A DNA stretch of 10,696 nt, taken from NCBI GenBank assembly GCA_023139225.1, contig JAGLNZ010000076.1, positions 1 to 10,696 on the forward strand. Reading direction: 5' to 3'. Below the pieces are notes generated by a model. That model saw only the letters and a program-made list of their open reading frames with translations, had not been told where the DNA came from and did not search any database. This document shows, in pieces, positions 6,760-10,696 of this stretch. The stretch is from Desulfobacula sp. (GTDB lineage Bacteria; Desulfobacterota; Desulfobacteria; Desulfobacterales; Desulfobacteraceae). The position numbers were made by a program, and so were the translations under genes. Position 1 is the stretch's first letter. Every line of letters begins with the position of its first letter.

Positions 6760-8070
6760 ATGGAATATTTATCAACCGATAAGATTCTTGTTATAGATTT
6801 AAATGCCGCCCAAGTTGAAGAAGAAGAACTTTTAGAAAGTCTTGTGGAAGAAAAAATCGGCGGTATTGGAATTGCTAAGTATTTATATGAAAAATATGAG
6901 AATGATGATCCTATAGTTATTGGAACCGGATTGCTTACCGGCACAACATATCCTGCGTCAGCGGCAGGAGGGATAACGGCAAAGAGTCCGGTAACGGGCA
7001 GCGTCTGCCATTGCCCTGTTATATATAAGCTTGGGGTGGAAATTAAATATTCCGGGTTTGATTATATCGTGGTCAAAGGCAGGTCAGACTCTCCTGTATA
7101 TTTATGGATCCATGACGGTGTGGCTGATATTTCAGATGCTTCTGATGTTTGGGGAAAAGATGTCTGGGAATCAACTGATGAACTTAGAAAATTTGTAGGG
7201 GATGATCTTCTCCAGACTATGCTGATCGGCCCTGCCGGTGAAAACGGGTCTGATTATGCCCAGGTCTGTTATAACCACTGGAGCAGCCCCGACAGGTTTG
7301 GATTTGGTAAGTTATTCGGAGCCAAGAATCTGAAAGGGTTGGCCTTCAGGGGAATGGGCCTGATAGAAGTTGCCGAACCCGAAGATTATGTTGAACGTTC
7401 CCTTGAAATACTCAAACAGGTCAAGGAGAATAGTTTCCTTGAGAAAAAAGGGCTTGGACAGATCCTTACCGCCTTGGGAGAAGAAGGTGTAAGTGATTGG
7501 ATCGATCCTGTCACTCACAGGCACAGTGCAGATTATTTTACGCCTTATGCAAGCAATACAGCACTCTTCCTTGATGAAGACCCGGGTCTGCTTGAAGAAT
7601 CAAAAAAAGAGGAACCCGGGGTCCTGGTTTCTGATATCTATGCCCTGCTTGGGTTTAAAAATGTGGGCCTTTCTGTCAAAGATGCCGGCCATGCCTTGAA
7701 AGCATGTGCAAAATATGGGATTGATCCTTTTGCGGTTGCCCAACTGAGTGGAAAAACTACTCTTGAGGAGATAAAAGACTCCTTTGATTCAATAAACGGT
7801 GAAATTACCATTCCCGGCAGCGGCCTTTTTACACCCTGGTGCCCAACAGGCCCAATTTTCAATGATTTTAACCTATCCGGTAAAGATGAGATCATGGCCT
7901 GGTGGGAAAGAAGACAGGCCGTATCCATGATTTTTGGAATCCAGCCCATGTTTTCCCTTATGTGTCCTGAACTCACTGAAGAAAACATGCTGGAACTTGC
8001 AAGCCTTGGTACGGACCTTGAGCTGACCCAGGAAATTTTGGATGCTGTTATTGATGACATTCTTGGATAA
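6760..8070 (+). CDS. Shortened aldehyde:ferredoxin-oxidoreductase-like protein lacking the cluster cysteine motif
   Basis: The 436-residue product is an AOR-family homologue. Seen: the N-terminal AOR domain (about 5-200) with TGTTYPASAAGGITAKSPVTG (61-69 and 70-80), SPVYLWIHDG (111-120), LIGPAGENGSDYAQ (155-168) and FGAKNLKGLAFRG (186-198). A C-terminal part resembling AOR domains 2/3 follows, with the YGID segment at 319-322. Known: true AORs are about 600 residues and bind [4Fe-4S] through CxxCxxxC plus a distant cysteine next to the tungstopterin. Here no CxxCxxxC exists anywhere, and the equivalent of the distant site (around 390-402) is rearranged. The arginine normally seen after PTSG is also replaced (PASAAGG). 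The protein is about 170 residues short, mainly between YGID and the C terminus. The reading frame is uninterrupted with neighbour-like codon use, so this is an evolved variant rather than decay. AAGGAGAG precedes the ATG. Tungstopterin binding and catalysis are uncertain. Confidence 0.82.
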   Translation: MEYLSTDKILVIDLNAAQVEEEELLESLVEEKIGGIGIAKYLYEKYENDDPIVIGTGLLTGTTYPASAAGGITAKSPVTGSVCHCPVIYKLGVEIKYSGFDYIVVKGRSDSPVYLWIHDGVADISDASDVWGKDVWESTDELRKFVGDDLLQTMLIGPAGENGSDYAQVCYNHWSSPDRFGFGKLFGAKNLKGLAFRGMGLIEVAEPEDYVERSLEILKQVKENSFLEKKGLGQILTALGEEGVSDWIDPVTHRHSADYFTPYASNTALFLDEDPGLLEESKKEEPGVLVSDIYALLGFKNVGLSVKDAGHALKACAKYGIDPFAVAQLSGKTTLEEIKDSFDSINGEITIPGSGLFTPWCPTGPIFNDFNLSGKDEIMAWWERRQAVSMIFGIQPMFSLMCPELTEENMLELASLGTDLELTQEILDAVIDDILG

Positions 8071-8073
8071 AAA

Positions 8074-9333
8074 ATGAACGATCCGAAAATAGGGATATAT
8101 GCAGGGTCAGGAACTTCTCATTCCTGGCTCTGGTTTGTAGACCTGTTTGAAAAGGCAGGCTTTCATGACCTGGTCTTTCTGGATGAATTTTTAGTACAAA
8201 ACAACGAAATCAAAGATCTGGATGTACTGGTTGTCTCGGGCGGGGATACCTTTGCCGTGGCCCACAGCCTTGGAAGGCAGGGCGGGCGGAACATCAAGTC
8301 CTTTGTTGAACAAGGTGGTGTTTATATCGGCTCCTGCGCAGGGGCCTATCTTCCCATGAAGTCTTCCCAAAAGCCTCTTGATCAGTTTAATTTTGTAGAT
8401 GTTAAGATCACAAATTTGAGTAAACTCTTTCCCGGTGCAGAGATTCAGACCTGTAAATCCTGCGCAGCCTATGGCTATGATTTTGTGTTTCACCCGGTCA
8501 GGGAAGCAGTGTCTTTGAAAACGACCTCTTTTTTTGATAAAGATAAAAGTATTGAATTTAGTGCACCCCTTTACGGGGGACCTGGTATGAAAGCCAAAGA
8601 TCCGTCCTGGGTACTTGCAGTATATGAGGGGTTTACTCCTAAAACTACTTTTCTTACAAGTCTCAAGATTGCCCAAAAAACCCTTGTGAGCAATGGTGCT
8701 GTTATAAAGGTTCCATTAAAGCAAGGGTGTTTTTACCTTTTGGGACCCCATCTTGAGCACCCGAAGTTTAAACAGGCCAACCAATTTATTATAGATGCCG
8801 TGAACCGGGAGACCGGCACGGCTCGCGATGATGTTGACTCAAAAAATAAAAAGACAGGTTTTTCCCCACAAGACCTGAAAGACCGAAAAGAACAGGTAAG
8901 CGGTAAAAAGGCCAAAGAACTGCTTTTATCCATCAGGCGGGAACTGAGCAATTCCAGAATCGTGACGGGCAGCCTGGAGTTTTTACCGGTTCAGTGGCTG
9001 ATCGGACAAAAAGTGTATGAGCCGCAAAAGGTGCGGGTCTATCTTGAGTCCATGTGGAAACGGCTCAGAGCCCTTGAAAAAAATAAAGTATTAATCCTTG
9101 AGCCCGGCCTTTCCGACAGGATCACTACTGCTGCCGGCCAAATAACCATTGAACTGCGCAGGATAAAACAGCAGATTGATGGAAACCTGGACAGCCTTAA
9201 AACAGCGGTCATCATTTTTGATTTGCTGCATATCCTGTCTATTTCTTTTTTTGATCTCTATTTTGCAACCATGTCCAGTGGCCTGAACCATAGTCTCAAA
9301 CGGTTAAATCATAAAAGAAATAAATTTAGATAA
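8074..9333 (+). CDS. BPL-N / class I glutamine-amidotransferase-like protein with unknown C-terminal extension
   Basis: A 419-residue two-part protein. Residues 1-245 resemble the biotin-protein-ligase N-terminal (BPL-N) domain of the class I glutamine amidotransferase-like fold: IGIYAGSGTSH at the start, LVVSGGDT (52-59), the nucleophile elbow GSCAGAY with Cys88, and GPHLEHP with His226 and Glu228 in the H-x-E spacing of the catalytic triad. The hydrolytic centre therefore looks intact. Residues about 250-265 form a charged linker. Residues 266-419 are mostly predicted helical, rich in Lys/Arg, with a moderately hydrophobic stretch at 377-400 that could touch the membrane; I do not recognise this part. 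No biotin-ligase catalytic domain is present. The gene starts three bases after the AOR-like stop with no clear Shine-Dalgarno, implying translational coupling. A role in maturing or modifying the AOR-like partner or its substrate is inference. Confidence 0.8.
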   Translation: MNDPKIGIYAGSGTSHSWLWFVDLFEKAGFHDLVFLDEFLVQNNEIKDLDVLVVSGGDTFAVAHSLGRQGGRNIKSFVEQGGVYIGSCAGAYLPMKSSQKPLDQFNFVDVKITNLSKLFPGAEIQTCKSCAAYGYDFVFHPVREAVSLKTTSFFDKDKSIEFSAPLYGGPGMKAKDPSWVLAVYEGFTPKTTFLTSLKIAQKTLVSNGAVIKVPLKQGCFYLLGPHLEHPKFKQANQFIIDAVNRETGTARDDVDSKNKKTGFSPQDLKDRKEQVSGKKAKELLLSIRRELSNSRIVTGSLEFLPVQWLIGQKVYEPQKVRVYLESMWKRLRALEKNKVLILEPGLSDRITTAAGQITIELRRIKQQIDGNLDSLKTAVIIFDLLHILSISFFDLYFATMSSGLNHSLKRLNHKRNKFR

Positions 9334-9370
9334 AGTATAGGCAATACGCTAACATCATAATTTTCACAAC

Positions 9371-9375
9371 AGGAG
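9371..9375 (+). promoter_or_regulatory. Shine-Dalgarno that questions the annotated cytochrome c start
   Basis: AGGAG abuts the ATG at 9376 with no spacer, but lies six bases before an in-frame TTG at 9382. The spacing favours the TTG, and a start there would shorten the protein by only two residues. Confidence 0.5.
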
Positions 9376-10275
9376 ATGAAATTGCAAACCGGAATTATAA
9401 AAATAAAAAATAAATTCAAACCCGGATGGATCTGTTTGCTGTTGACAGCCGGATGCTTTCTTCTGGCAATTGCATGGTTTTCCAGTGCCCGGGCCGGGAC
9501 CGGTACGGCATCACTTTCCACCTGGTTTGTGGATATGAACCAATATACCGGTGCAGCCCACGGCAGTCTTACGTGCGAAGAGTGTCACGGGCTCATGATC
9601 GGGAATGGGGTCAGCAAGACAAAATCCCACCCTGATCCTGAGGCTGCCGATTTTCTGAAAAACCAAACTAAAAGAAATTTTGATTACAAGGCCTGTCAAA
9701 AATGTCATAAAAGTGCCTATGCACGTTTTCTTAAGGGCGAGCACGCAAAGGCAGCAGTTAAAGAAAAAACCACTGGTGAGCCTTCAAAAACAGGGTTTGC
9801 ACCTAATTGCGGGGACTGCCATTCAGCCCACTATTCCAAATCCCATCTGGACCGTGCAAAGACCGGAAAAGAAATGACCGAGACATGCGGAAGCTGCCAC
9901 CCTGACCAGAAAAAAAGCTTTCTTAGCAATTACCACGGCAAGGCTGCGGTAAACCTGGGATATGATAAAGCCGCATTTTGTACTGATTGCCATGGTGCCC
10001 ACACTGCGGCTTCTCTCAAGGATAAAGAAGTGGCATTGAATGCCTGTAGACGGTGCCATTTTGATGCCACACCTGAATTCGCAAATATTATTATTCATGA
10101 CAGCACAAAGAACCTTGACCTGAAAAGCGATACTAAAAAATCCGGTCTCAAATGGGTTCATGGACTGGGTGCATTATCTTTAATTTTTGTTGTTGCGGTT
10201 CTGGCGTTTTTCTATCTGCACACAGGACTTTTAATGTTAAGAAAACTCCATGAAAAATTGAGGAAACATAAGTGA
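9376..10275 (+). CDS. Membrane-anchored hexahaem c-type cytochrome
   Basis: A 299-residue multihaem electron carrier exposed to the periplasm. Seen: an N-terminal hydrophobic segment (about 18-36) ending in ARA at 38-40, either signal peptide or anchor; six CxxCH haem sites at 67-71, 107-111, 145-149, 171-175, 202-206 and 224-228; several extra histidines (His62, 123, 152, 187, 209) suited as distal ligands; a C-terminal membrane helix at about 264-288; and a basic cytoplasmic tail. Known: such proteins take electrons from a membrane cytochrome b or quinol dehydrogenase and pass them to periplasmic acceptors, or work in reverse. The gene begins 42 bp after the BPL-N-like gene without a visible terminator, and its stop overlaps the cytochrome b start (TGATG), so the two products very likely form one complex. 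The exact start (ATG 9376 or TTG 9382) is open. Confidence 0.9.
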   Translation: MKLQTGIIKIKNKFKPGWICLLLTAGCFLLAIAWFSSARAGTGTASLSTWFVDMNQYTGAAHGSLTCEECHGLMIGNGVSKTKSHPDPEAADFLKNQTKRNFDYKACQKCHKSAYARFLKGEHAKAAVKEKTTGEPSKTGFAPNCGDCHSAHYSKSHLDRAKTGKEMTETCGSCHPDQKKSFLSNYHGKAAVNLGYDKAAFCTDCHGAHTAASLKDKEVALNACRRCHFDATPEFANIIIHDSTKNLDLKSDTKKSGLKWVHGLGALSLIFVVAVLAFFYLHTGLLMLRKLHEKLRKHK

Positions 10276-10696
10276 TGGAAACAAATCCAAAGCCTAAAAA
10301 AACCTATCAACGGTTTCATATTCTGCACAGAATGCTGCATATCGTTATTATTTTTAATTTTACTTTCCTTGCCATTACCGGGTTTCTTCTTCATTTCAGT
10401 GAATTCGGATGGGCAAGGTTCCTGGTCTCCCTGATGGGAGGGGCAGGTGCGGCAGGATGGCTGCACAGGTTTTGTGCCGTGTTCCTCTATGTGGGGATAG
10501 TGGTGCACATTTTATGGCTTTTTTATTATAAAATAGTGTTAAACCAGAATTTATTCGGCCCGGATTCTATTTTGCCCGGAAAAAAAGATATAGGGGATCT
10601 GTATCAAAATTTAAGGTATGTGTTCAATAAGGGCACCCCCCCCTTATTTGATCGATTCAGTTACCTTCAAAAGCTGGATTACTGGGCCGTTATGCT
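10275..10696 (+). CDS. Cytochrome b (b561/Ni-Fe-hydrogenase b-type family), partial, runs off the window
   Basis: Only the first 140 codons are present. The start overlaps the cytochrome c stop by one base. Seen: a basic, proline-rich head, then RFHILHRMLHIVIIFNF (13-29) leading into a first membrane helix that ends at LLHF (38-41), a second helix around 62-84 with LHRFCAVFLYVGIVVHILW, and then LPGKKDIGDLYQN and the sequence FDRFSYLQKLDYWAVM (125-140). These are the landmarks of the cytochrome b subunits of formate dehydrogenases, Ni-Fe hydrogenases and thiosulfate-reductase-type complexes. His17/His22, His40, His64 and His78 are available for haem ligation. Role: to exchange electrons between the membrane quinone pool and the hexahaem cytochrome c. 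A run of eight C bases (10636-10643) lies in the reading frame. The two remaining helices expected for the family would lie past the window end. Confidence 0.88.
   Translation, partial: METNPKPKKTYQRFHILHRMLHIVIIFNFTFLAITGFLLHFSEFGWARFLVSLMGGAGAAGWLHRFCAVFLYVGIVVHILWLFYYKIVLNQNLFGPDSILPGKKDIGDLYQNLRYVFNKGTPPLFDRFSYLQKLDYWAVM

Noticed and set aside
7638..8060. Minus-strand open frame of 140 codons
   Set aside because: It is a mirror of the AOR-like coding sequence, with serine-rich composition typical of an antisense shadow.
6760..8070. AOR-like gene as a decayed pseudogene
   Set aside because: The frame is uninterrupted, starts after a good ribosome site, ends three bases before the next gene, and keeps coherent AOR-like motifs from end to end.
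8191..8676. Minus-strand open frame of 161 codons
   Set aside because: It is antisense to the BPL-N-like gene, which has clear catalytic motifs; the minus product has no recognisable domain and no upstream ribosome site.
10212..10508. Minus-strand open frame of 98 codons at the cytochrome c/b junction
   Set aside because: It is antisense to the cytochrome c membrane helix and the cytochrome b start, both of which are supported by motifs and by the TGATG overlap.
1..10696. CRISPR arrays, tRNA or rRNA genes, insertion sequences, phage or plasmid genes
   Set aside because: I looked for regularly spaced repeats, tRNA-like cloverleaves, transposase or integrase motifs and terminal repeats and found none.

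Overview
The window looks like chromosomal DNA of an anaerobic Desulfobacterota bacterium, most likely a sulfate reducer related to Desulfobacula/Desulfobacter. The basis is the gene content (methyltransferase of the MtaA/CmuA type, CCG-domain iron-sulfur oxidoreductase, aldehyde:ferredoxin-oxidoreductase-like protein, multihaem cytochrome c with a cytochrome b) and the moderate, rather AT-rich composition. This is inference from gene families; no rRNA or other phylogenetic marker is present.

Left half (about 34-6134, all on the minus strand). Reading in the direction of transcription: a GntR/FadR-type regulator with an FCD ligand domain (6134-5376), a GlcD/vanillyl-alcohol-oxidase-like FAD enzyme (5201-3756), its probable iron-sulfur partner with two CCG domains (3693-2383), a uroporphyrinogen-decarboxylase-superfamily methyltransferase of the MtaA/CmuA type with an intact zinc-ligand set (2324-1314), and a periplasmic substrate-binding protein of a branched-chain-amino-acid-type ABC transporter (1221-34). 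The four catabolic genes are separated by 58-92 bp and each has a good Shine-Dalgarno sequence. Together they look like an inducible uptake-and-oxidation module for a small organic compound, possibly a methylated one. The substrate cannot be read from the sequence, and no corrinoid protein or transporter permease lies inside the window.

Middle (6135-6387). This is a 253-bp divergent intergenic region with a perfect palindrome of two 15-bp arms around one base (6221-6251). It is flanked by TTGACA/TTGACT -35-like boxes pointing outward in both directions. It is the best candidate operator for the adjacent FCD regulator.

Right half (6388-10696, all plus strand). In order: a two-cluster ferredoxin-like protein, a shortened AOR-like protein that lacks the recognisable [4Fe-4S] cysteine motif of true AORs, a class-I-glutamine-amidotransferase/BPL-N-like protein with an unexplained C-terminal extension, a membrane-anchored hexahaem cytochrome c, and a cytochrome b cut by the window end. 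Gaps are 15, 3 and 42 bp, and the last two genes overlap by one base (TGATG). This tight layout suggests one operon encoding a redox system that links a cytoplasmic reaction to the membrane and periplasm. It is the part of the window least well explained by known systems.
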